Source: Brasenia schreberi
Taxonomy: Eukaryota; Streptophyta; Magnoliopsida; Nymphaeales; Cabombaceae
Reading direction: 5' to 3'
Length of the DNA: 64,000 nt
Assembly: GCA_036023115.1 (NCBI GenBank)
Contig: JAYKKT010000047.1
Coordinates: forward strand, 787,501-851,500
Positions 26,036-37,526 of this stretch are shown here, piece after piece. Positions within the stretch are counted from its first letter, which is position 1. Every line of letters starts with the position of its first letter. The notes under the pieces were generated by a model. The model saw only the letters and a list, made by a program, of their open reading frames with translations, was not told where the DNA came from and searched no databases. The translations under genes were made by a program, and so were the position numbers.

Positions 26036-26531
26036 TTTCACAAGCTAAACCGAGTCTTTAACAACACTAGTACTTCAAAATAATGCCATGAGTTTTTGTA
26101 GGACCCAAGAAAGCTCGCTCGTTTAAAGAAACTCTCTTGACTCAAAGAACATAGGTGAGGGAAGTCATGAGACTAAGGAATGCTTCCGAACTTGGGTTCT
26201 CCTCCTTTCGACATGGACGAAGTGCCCTTTTGTAGGCATCTAAATGACTTTTTAAATACCCACTAATATAACTCTATTTTTCACAAGCTAAACCGAGTCT
26301 TTAACAACATTGATACTTCAAAATAATGCCGCGAGGTTTTGTAGCACCCAAGAAAGTTCGTAAAGTTCGTTCTTTTAAAAAAACTCTCTTGACTCAAAGA
26401 ACATAGGTGACCGAAGTCATGAGACTAAAGAATGCTTCCGAATATGGGTTCTCCTCCTTTGGACATGGACGAAGTGCCCTTTTGTAGGCATCTAAATGAC
26501 TTTTCAAATACCCACTACTATGACTCTATTT
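26036..26531. repeat. tandem duplication of a 243/252-bp unit
   Basis: Both units start tttcacaagctaaaccgag (26036 and 26279) and end cactctattt-like. They agree over almost the whole length, for example gaatgcttccgaa and gacgaagtgcccttttgtag in both. The second copy has a 9-bp insertion that repeats gtaaagttc, which explains the longer unit. No coding frame is shared. Confidence 0.9.
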
Positions 26532-26560
26532 GCTGGCTTTATGAGCCACACGTTGCTTGT

Positions 26561-26630
26561 TTAGAGTTGAACTCCTCACCTGCAGCAATGGTGTGAGAGC
26601 GCTCTGCCGTTGAGCTAACACTCTCGGTGA
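26561..26630 (-). mobile_element. tRNA-derived SINE-like fragment
   Basis: On the minus strand gttagctcaacggcagagcg resembles a Pol III A box in tRNA context. It is followed about 35 bp later by gaggagttcaactct, which resembles a B box. The 3' half of a tRNA cloverleaf is not present, so this is not called a tRNA gene. A relative lies at 39981-40050. Confidence 0.5.
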
Positions 26631-26901
26631 CAGCGGTTTTGTTGATAGGTGTGTCCGGGAGATACCGTCACTTGTTTCCGTTAACCCAATAAACCGTAGC
26701 TGGCGGAGAACTTGCAATTAAGTACTGAACATGTCTATTATTACTAGCCATGCCATTCACATTCCTCACCCATACAGAATAAGTATTTGCGTAGTTTGTT
26801 GCCAAAGTAAGGGTAATAGAAAAGGTTGAGTTCGAACATCCCTCTCTCTTTCTTTTGCGTCTTCGTCCCTCTCCGTCTCCGCGGGATCGCACGAAACTCC
26901 G

Positions 26902-29900
26902 ATGGCGGACGGAGGACTCGCCGTTCTGGACGGATCGCTTCTACGAGACACCACCGTCTCGGCCAATCCTTTCTTTCGTTCCTCCGGTGACGGCGATTCC
27001 AACGAAATTGACGGCACTTGCCTCCTCTCTGGAGCGGAATCCGTTGCGTCTAATCTCCTCTTCGGCCTCCGCTTGCCGGAGAATCTCAAGACGGCTGCTC
27101 TCAGTCGAATCGGTTACGATGAGTGCAGCCTCCGATCGCTCAAGTTCGACCGTGAATCGGCTTCGGGGATGCTCCGGAATTTCATGTCCGCACTTGCCGA
27201 TGAGCTCAGAGGTACCGGCATCCGTTGACGGGTCGATCGCATATCTCGATCATTCCTTTTTCAATTTTCATAGTTGCTTGTTGTCTTATTGTTTTGATTG
27301 CTGGCTGTTAGTTAAAGATAACTTACGCCATCTGATTTTATTTTGTCTTTACGTTTTTATCAATTTCATTTGTTTTTTTGTTCGTTATGCCTAACTTATG
27401 GTCGAGTTTGATACATTAAGTTTCCTTGTGGGAAATTTACCTATCATTTACAAATTTATTCATGGCTGTTAGTTTGTGTCGGTGGGCCTGTTTTGACGCA
27501 TAATTTGGTGTCTTGTTTTCGCATTTGCACATAATTTTATCAATTCGTAATAAAGATTGTAAATTTTCATCAATGATTATCATAGTTTCACATTTCTTGC
27601 CAATCGAATTTTTCTTCCTCTTTATAATGTCAAGAAATTGATGATTGCGGATTGGTGATCTTATACGTGCTTTGTGGTACTAATCAATGCAAATGGAGAT
27701 TATAGAAGTGATGATACCGGTGGGGTTATGTTGGATTTTCGATCTCACTACGGATTATAATGCTAGTAGTAAACTTTTACTAGGGGAAACATCTTCATCT
27801 ATTCATTAGCCATTTTCCAGTATACAGTAACTTCGTTTGATCATTTGACAGTCCTTCGTAGCTGAAGTATTGACAGACAGGTTCTTCAGGGAAATATGGC
27901 AGTTCCGTAGAAACAATTAAGGGGGGTCCGCTGATCCTTTCAGGAGATCTCTGTAGTTTGCCGAACATATGTTAAAATCAAGTTGACCATATATTTGGAT
28001 GGTGATTCTCAGAAAAAGAAAAATTTGTAAATACTGGTACCATTAGAGTTACAGTTTCTATGTTGTTAAAGCAAATGAGAAGAAAGGGAATTCGTGCTTT
28101 AGTTTACTGGTAATACTGATCGTGCAAATTGGTGTTCATGATTTCCTTTTCGTGTTATGTTTTAACCCTAATCACTATTTCGTTTACTGGGTTCTGTTGG
28201 CGGGGCACCTCCTTTCAAGAGATAATAGGGATTACCCTCAGGAAGTTGGAACATCTTACGATGTGCGAAACCTGTTATCAGAGTATCTATTAGGAAGCGT
28301 TCATATACGCACACACGCGTATATGTGTATGTAACCCTTTTGAGCCAGGATGGATGCTAAGCCTGCATTTCCCACATTTTTGTGCTCATAGGAAAAGTTT
28401 TACCTTCGCAATTATTTCTGTGTTCCTAACTTCCTGTGATGGTTCTTGTGGAAATATGGCCAATTCAAGTTCCTCAGAGCCTCCAGGCTTTGTAATGTCC
28501 CTCTGGTAAGTTAGGCAACATTCTGAAGCCCCAAATAATACTTGATGTGCGCATAGGGCATGCTTGCTGTTGATTTGGTTCAGGTTATCATTCGTCCACA
28601 CATCTTCTGATAGTCAGAAAGATCACTTTTTCCTCATTTATGATTGGTTTGTACCTTCTAGTTCAACAATCTCATGCAAACCTGCGTTATACAGACACTT
28701 ATGGAGGATGATTTGTCAGTTTCGACATGAAGAAAACATCTATAAAACATGGGTACACTGTAGTCATGGTTAAACTTTTTCATCTTTTCCCTGGTGATCC
28801 TTCTGGCCCATGAAGTTCGAGGCAGTGGTGTTTCATGGTTGGAGTCTACGAAGTCAACTAGGCCTATGCATCAAGGCATCAGGCTATATACTTTAATGCT
28901 TTTAATAGTCCTTCAGTTCATCGGATCAGAAACGTATTGGAATATGTTGAATACATAAATTCTTTATGTTGTGAGTTTTGTGTTTGAACATTTTCTCTCT
29001 GAAAACTAATGACCTTGTTTTTGGTATTAATGTTTCTACAGATGACCCTCTTATAGTTACTGTCTTGGATGGCTCCATCCTTCGGATTCTCTTAGAGGAT
29101 GAAGATGATTTTGCCATGTTAGCAGAGAATTTATTTACAGTTTTGGATACAAGTGACTGTGGAAAGCTTCGTAAAAATGAAATTAAAAATGCCCTCATTC
29201 GAATGGGCGTAGAAATGGGAGTTCCACCTCCAAGGTCAGTCACTGATGATACTTCTTAATACCTTTGTGAACGGTCATTACCTAGGAGATTCAGATGAAA
29301 ATTTTTGGTGTGTGTGTGTGAATCTTAAATGTCTGGGATGATGCAATCAACTCAAAACTATTTTGGAGTAGTCTCCTACCCCTATGTCAAGCTCATAGTT
29401 TTTACCTTCCATGGCAAGAAGATATGTCAGACATGATGTAATAGGATTGGTTGGGCCAATTGAGTCCAACCCTATGTGGCCTGGTCACTGGGATGAGAAT
29501 AGATCCTCCAAGCCGTTGGAGGGTCTCTCTCTCCTCTCTCTATGTTCTATGATTGATTCATATGTAAATAATATGAAATTTTCAATTCAACAAAAATGCA
29601 TGCTGATTCTAGAGCCTGTGGTGGTCGATTTCGATGACGGCAAAATGTTGGTTTGGATGAGAGGTCGACGGTGAGGTGTAGTAGCTACGTAAGTGGCAAT
29701 TTAGCTGGGCGGCGATTCGGCTGGCGGTTTTGGATGGCAAGATGCGGCAGCGGTTGGCTCTGAACGATGGTGATCGGTGATAGGGTCGTTGACAATGGTC
29801 GAGGGTGAAGAAGATGATGGCGAGGTTGATGGTCATGATAGAGGTAGCAGGAATTGGCGACTCATCGAGGGATCCGAGCTATTACCGTCACCAGAGGCTG

Positions 29901-32900
29901 CGATCGCAGGAGAAAGAGGGGCGCAAATGAGCTCAACGAATCCATTCTGGCACTCGCGGCAAACGAGATCCGGTTGGTCGGGAAAGGGATCGACGAGAAC
30001 GCGCTTATCGCCGTGGTATGGGATCGTGGAATCAACTCGTCACAACCGCCAGAAAACGATGATTTTCTGCGAATCTAGCTTGATGATGGATGGGAGGAAG
30101 CAACTTTTGAAGGAGATGAGGAAGAAGAGGAGGGAGAGGCAGCACGGAGGATGAGGATCATAATGCTGGGCTCCGTGGCGTGATGTCATGTGGGTCCGAA
30201 TTAGGGAAAGGAGCACGCAGTTTTGTGGTGGCAGCCGTACAATTGATTGGTAGGAGATTCTCCATGAATTGGAGGACAACAGAATTGGATTGAGGGTTCC
30301 TCTCAACGCTTTAGTTAGGCAGTGAAGCATATGATGAACGATCTTTTTCCCCGAGTATCAATAGATGGAAACAAAGAAAGTCATAGAAAATTCTATGAAA
30401 ATCGATTTCATCTCTGTCGTTGTTCTGACTCAATCGCCTGGACCATGCTGTGGCAAAAGCTCCTTACGAGGAACGTCAGGAAAAATGAAAATGAGATCCC
30501 ATCACCACCTATCCCTCAGCCACTGGAAACCCTTACCTCTACCATCATAGCCGTTTGAACCAACCCTTGCCAACACTGCCACCTTGACCACCGAAACCAA
30601 CCCTCACCATCGTCACCTGATTCCCTCTGGAGTCCATAAACACTCCTGTCGCTCAATCAAATTTTAGAGATTGAGGAGAGGCGGTGGTGGGTAAGTGGTT
30701 GATGTTGATGGGCAGTTGGAGATGATGGTGGTGGGGTTTGGTCGGATGGAGACGATGATGACGATGGATGGGCTCGGCAACAATGCGATAGGTAGTGGTC
30801 AGCAACAAGGTCAGTGACAAGCTGATGGTGGCGGTGGCTGCGTAGCTCCATGGCAGTAGGAAGAGAGGGGAGAGAGAGAGGCGGTGGTCAGGCAGCTTGG
30901 GTGGAGCTGGTCGGTGGAGGGGATCGAGGGTGGCACATGGTTGCGAGGTTGAGCAACGAGGCATCTCGTCCGATGGTTGACAACGACAACATTGAGGGAA
31001 CAATAGTGAGGTTGGTGGAATGTGAATGGCGGCAGTGGTTGATAGCGGATTAGCACAAAAAAGAGAGAAGAAAAGAAACCACGCAGAGAGAGGACACGAG
31101 AGAAAGAGAGAGTGAGTGTTTGCTATATGCCTTGAACACACTGAGAAATGTGACATTTATATGCAGTCATGTCATGGATCTTATTCTAGATTGAAACCCG
31201 TTTTGTGTTAGGTATTAGGTCTTTGATGGTCTTGGATCGAGATCTAGGACTATGTTTGAATCTAATTTGATCTTACTTGGTATTAAGATTGGAGTCAATC
31301 CCGGTGTATTATTTCCAACTTATTTATTTTTAACATTTATTGGATGAATTGTTTGGTGTCTCATTTAGAAGATAACTTGTTTGTTGTCACATATCTTTGT
31401 ATGATTAAGATCTTTGTATTATGGCTATGTCACTTTTGTTGGCCTTTTTTTGAAAACCTTTTTGATTAAGTTGCTTCATATTGTTTGCTGTTAGTTGAAG
31501 ATTTACTTATTGTTATTTGATAATTTGTGATCTTGATAACTTTGAAGTTTTATTTTCATGTGATTAAGATCACTTTATTGTGGCTATATGTCACGTTTGT
31601 TGGCCTTTTGTTGAAGAACTTTGTAATTAAGGTGCTTGATGTTGTTGGTTACTTATTGGAAATTAGTCAATATTGAAAATAATGCTATCTTGATAACCTT
31701 GTGCTTGATACAAGGATTTGAAAATAATGCATAAAAAGAGTTTTGCCTTAGTATTGATTATTCATTTGCTATATTTTGAGCATTTTTTGTGAATGATAAA
31801 AATTGCATTCAAAGAATTCTTGTTTTTTAAGACAAACATTTTATGTTGAAAATATTCTTTTAAGTTGATTATAAATCTTTAAAACATTTTTTTGATCATC
31901 TTGGTAGATTATCTTATTCTTGAAATCATAGAATCACATTTGAGATTGTGAGTTATTTAAGAGCCTTGGCATTTAATTGATTTAAATGATTTGAGCTTAG
32001 CCTTAAAACTTATTTTATTTGGATGATTTGAGCTTAGCCTTAAAGCTTGTTTGGTATACCAATGCCTTTTGAGTTTGTGGTGATTCATGGAATTATTTGT
32101 TATATTTGACAATCCTAATGTTTTCCATTAAGAACCTCTTTGAATCGGAGTAAACCATTTTTTTGGTTTGTTTCTAGTTTTTCTTGCATTTTGAGTTTGA
32201 ATGGAAACCCCGAATTGCTTCGTTTGTTTATGAGATTTGGAGCTAATTTAATTCTGAGGCATCAATTTTGCTTTGGTGTTGTTTTTTTCTGGTTTTTGGG
32301 CTCTTGCTTGTTCACTTTTAAGATGCTTGTAGTAGAAAAAAGATTAATTTTAGAAAAGATGAAAGGAAGAGAATTGTGGTCTTCACTTTTTAGTGAGCTT
32401 CACACATGAGAAGTTGGGATTATTATGGTGAACAAATTAGTGCTCAGCAAGTCATATCTCTCTCTAATAACCTTGTTAATGTCAGCTTCAAGTATAATAG
32501 TGTGGGGTTCTATCATATGGTGAAGATTGAAGTAACCTCAACTATTGTTGCAGCAGAATTCATGATGTTTAAAAAATGTGCCTTCTACTCAAATATTTAA
32601 AACTGAACTCACATTGTGCTGATTTGAAAGACAATACCGATTACTTTGCTCTCCTTGGTTTTCTTGATGCATTGTCTTAATCCTTTCAGATGGTACTACA
32701 AAATCGACCCTCTCACGTTCACGTTAGATAAACTTTTGGTATACACACCGTAAGTTTGAGGGAGTGTTAAGTTGTAATAGGATTTGTTGGGCCAATAGGG
32801 CCCAACCCTGATGATTTCGAAGACCGGGCCAAAGTGGCCTAGTCATTGGGACCATAACAGGTCCTCCAATGGCTATCCGTTGGAGAATTTCTCTCTCCTC

Positions 32901-34915
32901 TCTCTATCTTGTATAAAAACTACTGATTCATGGGTAAATAATATTAATTTTCAATTCAATAAAAATGCATACTTGATTCTAACAGGACAACCTTCTTATC
33001 ATGTAGATGGACAGTGAGTTGATTGCATCGTCCCTTTCAATGGTATTTGGACACAAAGATTTACATTTCTTTCATTTCTCTGGATTTCTTCTGGTACACT
33101 AGTTATTGGCACTGCAAGCGGGTTAAAACTTCTTTAAAAGTTGTCTGTGCACCTACTTTGCAAGTGGGTTCACACCTTAACATTATTAGTTGTTCCCACA
33201 GCATTGCCTAGATATCAAATAAGTATCCATTTTTATACCACTGTTGGCTTTTCTTTTAGAAGTACACAAGCATTTGCTGAGCTGCAGGATGCCATGTTGA
33301 TGGTTTATAGGGATGCTTCACTAATGAACCTCAGTGAAAAGGAAAAGCAAGCAGCTTTACCATGGAAGCCCGTCTGCTTGGTTTCTGGTATCGGTGATTG
33401 GTTCAATATATAACTCCGTTACCTGCCCATTTTGCTGTTTCTATTTGTGTCGCTAAAAGCATATAGTTGTACTTTTCTAACTTGGTAATTCAACTTTTTG
33501 GCCTTTCGTTCTATGATTGTTGTTTTATTTAATTATCATTGTCAATCGTTTGTATTAGTATCTATGAAAAGTTGAATCTGTATGTGTTTTTTTATCTGTA
33601 TTTCCCTCCCAAAACCAAGCCTTCGATTTGCGCTTCCCTTGTGGTTATAAATGATCTGGTTAGATTTGTTGTTTCTATATCTGTTTCTAACTGGGGCTTG
33701 TATATTATTCTTAATATGCGATATGCTGCACGATCGGCTCTTATGTTATATACTTTTGCCAACTCATCCACGTTTCTTGGAGCTAATAATGAGTATTTGA
33801 TAAGCTGTTTCTCTTGCTTTTTCCCTACTCATAATAAGTAAGTTTAGCTTTTTATGCCTTTTCAGTTGCTGCAGAGCCTGATCTCCTCGTTGATGCCCTT
33901 TTGAAAACACATGGAGCGGCCGGAGATGAATGGTTAGGTCAAGCTCAATTTGCAAACATTCTTCAAGATATTCTTCAAGACCTTGCAGAAGCATTGTCCG
34001 CGAAGCGTGTCATAGTGATCCATGATGTCAAGGTCATCAGTGGGTCGAAGCTAAGAAAGGTTTCACTTTTCTTTTCTGACTTCTTCAATATTTTGCCTCT
34101 GAGCTGTGCCTTTGAACTTGGCTTATAGTTAAAATTCCTTACATATCCCAAGACTGAATTAGAACGGAGTTGCTTGGGTAACAAATAGTGAGACTTTCTT
34201 GGATCTTTTACCATAGAAGAACAATCTTTAGAGCAATAATGCGATGGAATTTGAATTCTGAAGTTGAGCATGTCCAATACGAGCATGACTATAAGGGCTG
34301 ACCTCCTAGGGAGTCTTGGTGTCGCATTCTCTAGCCTACTTATCTAGTGGGGGAAAAGAGTTGGTTAAGGTCAAGGTTAAGATTTGCATTGTGCTTTTGC
34401 TTGTGGCTTGCATTGCTTTGAACTAGATCCTAGAATGTCCAACTCGTTTTCTAGATTAACTTTTGTACGGGGACTAACATCTTCTTTCGTTGCAACAGCA
34501 GGCGGGTTTGCTTTAGAGATGACACAAAACTCAGTTCTAGAAAAGTTATATTTTTTCCAATTTAAGGTTCCTAAAGATAGTCATTCATGGTTGCCAGATT
34601 TTGTCTAATGAAGAGCTTCTAAATGATGCCATCGACCGTGTCTTCAATAATCCAACGGCAAGCGAATTAGGCAATGGCAGCCTTAGAAGGATCAGGGCAG
34701 TGGTTGAGAGAAATGGGTCAGATTTCGGATTGCCCTCAGCAAAATCAAATGAGGCACTTTTGCTGCTGTATGATAAAGTATTTGGCGATATGGACATAAA
34801 GGAGAGTCAGGAATTGGACAAGGAGGCATTTGGTGATGCTTTTAAGAAGATTCTTGAGAAAACATTGAATCAGCTTGAAGCTAACCCTATCTTCCATGAA
34901 CCTGAGGGGCGCTAA
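26902..34915 (+). CDS. SCS: EF-hand calcium sensor resembling SnRK2-interacting calcium sensor (SCS), 5 exons
   Basis: Exons 26902-27211, 29042-29234, 33260-33387, 33866-34059 and 34598-34915 join in phase to 380 residues, close to the length I recall for Arabidopsis SCS (about 375). Family blocks include AVLDGSLL near residue 7, DDPLIVTVLDGS and LEDEDDFAMLAENLFTVLDT near residues 104-140, GVEMGVPPP, and WLGQAQFANILQDILQDLAEA. The loop DTSDCGKLRKNE is the clearest EF-hand, with cysteine at loop position 5. A second, degenerate hand lies near residues 325-360 (YDKVFGDMDIKES). In the family, calcium binding regulates SnRK2 kinases of the osmotic stress and abscisic acid response. Exon 3 is needed to bridge phase 2 to phase 1. 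Intron 2 is 4.0 kb and contains an LTR element. The start is the first ATG after a CT-rich leader. Confidence 0.87.
29437..29612 (+). repeat. 5' LTR of the intronic element
   Basis: Shares with the second copy gggccaa, tggcct..tcactggga, tcctccaa, ctctctcctctctctat and the end ttcaattcaa.aaaaatgcat.ttgattct. It has lost a block that is present in the 3' LTR. Confidence 0.75.
32773..32984 (+). repeat. 3' LTR of the intronic element
   Basis: Starts TGTAATAGG and ends TTCTAACA. tgtataaaaac near 32918 could be its TATA box. It is longer than the 5' copy by an internal block near 32812-32830. Confidence 0.75.
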
Positions 34916-35369
34916 CACCCCATGCCATACATTCATATACATTTTCCCTTTTTTAATACAGAAACTTTGACTGATTTCTCATGAATTTTGGTGACACAAT
35001 CTGATTAGCGTATACGTGGCAATACACCTTGTATGCTGGTGCAAAATCTGTAATTTGTATCGTGTTCGTGTTTTCTTCTGGTTTGAGCTCTTCTCCTTTT
35101 CAGGTCATGGACTTGGAAGTGTTTTTGTCATCTGTAAAGCTACTGGCTGTAATATATACATTTTCACAGTTTTGCCTTGATCTGAAGTTTATATGTCGAT
35201 TTTGTGAATATCCAAGGTGGTATATTGTGTTTGTAATGCGATCCAACACCATACCGTAAATGCGATGGTGTATCAGGTTTGTGGTCAAGAAAAATACAGT
35301 AAAATTATACACTATGTTTTGCTACTCACAACCTTGGATCTTTCTTTCCAATAACAAAGTGCCGGAAAG

Positions 35370-35440
35370 GGGCATAGCTCGCTGCCTAGGGGTTGGCTCT
35401 CTGACGGAAATGTGAGGAGTTCAATTCCGACTGCGCATCT
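35370..35440 (+). mobile_element. SINE-like fragment (tRNA-type A and B boxes)
   Basis: ggcatagctcgctgcctagg resembles an A box region. About 30 bp on, gtgaggagttcaattccg resembles a B box. A similar head occurs at 48880-48950 (agctcacctggctagggg). Ends and tail could not be fixed. Confidence 0.45.
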
Positions 35441-36150
35441 GCTGGAGGTTTGTCTAACCTCAGGTAAATATCAAGTTAAATTCTGTATACTTGTTAAAAT
35501 GCTAAGTTATGTATCTGTAGATGCCTATGCTACATGAATGCATCAAAGAGAATGCTTTATATGGGTGTGGTTAAATTGATGAAATGGGTGGAAGCTGCTA
35601 ATAGTTCACCCGCAGTTCATCTCGTTCACATCTCGTTCATGATTGTTTTTAGGTTTTATTTCACCTGGCTTGTTTATTCCCAAGTTTGTTTCGGTTTGTG
35701 CTCATGTTCAGCTAAGTTGAGTACGGGGACGAGTTGAGACTCCCTCTATTCTGTTCATTTGGCTCATTCAGCAGACCTAATAGATCGATACCGGGTTGGA
35801 GCTGCTTTAACACCCTGGTAAAAGATGTGCGCACTGCAGAGCCTCCTTCAATACCTTCAATGCTTTTCTGGCCAACTTCCTTCAGTCAGGTCTTCAGTAG
35901 GTAGTTGGCCGCTCGAATTGAACCATCTCGTATTCTAGATAACCAGATGAAACCCCACTTAGGTGGTGCGACTTTCTGCACCCATCAAAACCTGGAAACC
36001 AGGACCGAACAGGTTAGGCCTCCGGTCTATGCTCATTGGCATATTGAGCATCAAGCCTTGAAAATGATTCGATGAAAGATGGAAACAAAATCTTAGGGAG
36101 ATTTTGGAATCCATGCCTCCCGTCTTCAAGCAATGGGAAGGTTCAGAGTC

Positions 36151-36325
36151 TGTGGTAGATTTAGAAACTCTTTTGTGGTGGGCGAACAGCCCCTCGAATG
36201 GTTTTGGGTGGGGTGAACTATGTATTATGGCTCATCGATTCTACCATGGGCTATAGACTTTAAGTTGATTTTCAAAGATTCAGGTGGGGCAAACGGCCAC
36301 CTTGTTTCAATATAGATCCACCACT
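36151..36325. mobile_element. MITE-like element, second copy of the 19.4-kb family
   Basis: The left end tgtggtagattta and right end tagatccaccact form an imperfect inverted repeat. The interior shares the gtggggtgaac and ggtggggcaaacggccacc type blocks with 19356-19520, allowing for decay. Confidence 0.5.
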
Positions 36326-37082
36326 GTTTGGAGTGGATACGGGCAAGGAGAGGGATTGAATGATGCTTAAGGTTGAGGAATTCCTCGACAGGAGTACCCC
36401 TCCTGAATGACGACTTGAATATTCATTTCAATATCAAAACGGGATGCTGTCCAATGCACATCAAATGATTCATAACGTGACACCCGAACCCACGCCAAGC
36501 CTCTCCAACGTAAGACTGACGCCCCTGTATCTCACCTCCAATTGGGCATGGGATGATCACTAATGAAACCTTTGAACTAGTTAAGTGAATGTAATAGCCA
36601 CCGGCGAAGCTGGGCCTGCTCATGACTTCGCCGGTTTCATGTGTCGAACTCACTGGGAGCAAAAACGAGCCGAGCAGCCCTATTTTTACTTTGTTTTAGA
36701 TACATTAGCATATTATACGTAATAATACACTTGGAACTCCCGCAAAAAAGATTATTAAAGAGTGAATCACACTTTCAAAAAAATGAGAGATGTCATTAAG
36801 GTTCCTTTTTTTCTTATAATGATACTTCAATAAAAATGTTTTCCACCGAGAAATAAAGCGTTAAAATAACGCTAAATTCGTTGCCGATATTTTCTTTATG
36901 TAAAAAATTTGAATTGCGAAGTAAGGAACGTGGAGGGAAGAGGAACTGAAATACAAACATAGTGACCCGCCAATTATGGGGCAAGATCGTAAATAAGAGA
37001 GAGAATCGAATCGGTCTACCCTTTATTTCTCGGGGTCCACAAGTTCTTTAATCCTCAGTTACTTGCCCCGATTCAAACGGCA

Positions 37083-37084
<2 letters not shown>

Positions 37085-37123
<39 letters not shown>
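37085..37123 (+). repeat. (CT)n microsatellite in the H2A.Z leader region
   Basis: About 19 CT units upstream of the H2A.Z start. CT runs at this place are common in plant 5' leaders and may bind GAGA-type factors. That role is inferred. Confidence 0.9.
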
Positions 37124-37126
<3 letters not shown>

Positions 37127-37526
37127 CGTTCGCTCTGTTCGTCGTCGGTGGGGAGATCTTCGTCGCAGGATTTCTCTTTGGTGAGTTTTTTTTATATATT
37201 TTTGTTAGGTTATTGTTCTCTCTGTGCTTTAGTGGTTATCCGACCCTATCTAGTATGGGAAAAGGCTTAGTTGTAGCTGTAGTAGTCTGCTTTAATGGCC
37301 ATCTTCGTCGTTTTGTGGAGTCTCTTGTTTCTGAAGAGAAAAGGGTTTCGTAGCTGGTGGTAGTGGAGATAGGGTTAGGGGTTTTGGTTTCCAGCAGTAT
37401 TTCCTCCCCTTCTTATTCTTGCATTTTATTTTGGAGGAAGAGGATCTGTGATTTGTTTCTATATGGCGTGAAATTTGACCCATTTTGTGCATATTTCTTC
37501 TGTTTTATGGGAAGGTTTACGGAAAG

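Larger units (their letters stand above)
29437..32984 (+). mobile_element. non-autonomous LTR element in intron 2 of the SCS-like gene
   Basis: Direct repeats starting TGTAATAGGATT at 29437 and 32773 flank 3.2 kb of interior. Right after the first repeat comes agagcctgtggtgg, a remnant of the copia-type primer-binding region. Right before the second stands gagggagtgttaagt, the usual copia polypurine context. No gag, integrase or RT motif was found inside. The interior is instead a mosaic, with a GC-richer part at 29620-31100 and an AT-rich part beyond. The element lies in the same direction as the host gene. Confidence 0.75.
34916..37526. other. spacer and H2A.Z 5' region
   Basis: 34916-35330 is the 3' UTR side of the SCS-like gene. 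35330-36960 is spacer with one SINE-like fragment (35370) and one MITE-like element (36151). From about 37000 the plus strand becomes CT-rich and should hold the H2A.Z promoter and leader. A leader intron is likely, with donor gtgagt at about 37180 and an acceptor in about 37510-37526. Confidence 0.5.

Noticed and set aside
26561..26630. tRNA gene
   Set aside because: A and B box-like blocks are present but no acceptor stem or proper anticodon arm can be folded; called SINE-like.
26855..27394. 179-codon plus-strand frame over SCS exon 1, and minus-strand frames at 26668-27089
   Set aside because: These are shadows of exon 1. Only the frame starting at 26902 continues in phase into the next exon and matches a family.
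30653..31156. 167-codon minus-strand frame rich in His, Pro and Ser
   Set aside because: Low-complexity antisense reading of a GGT/GAT-rich stretch inside the LTR element; overlapping frames on both strands look equally odd.
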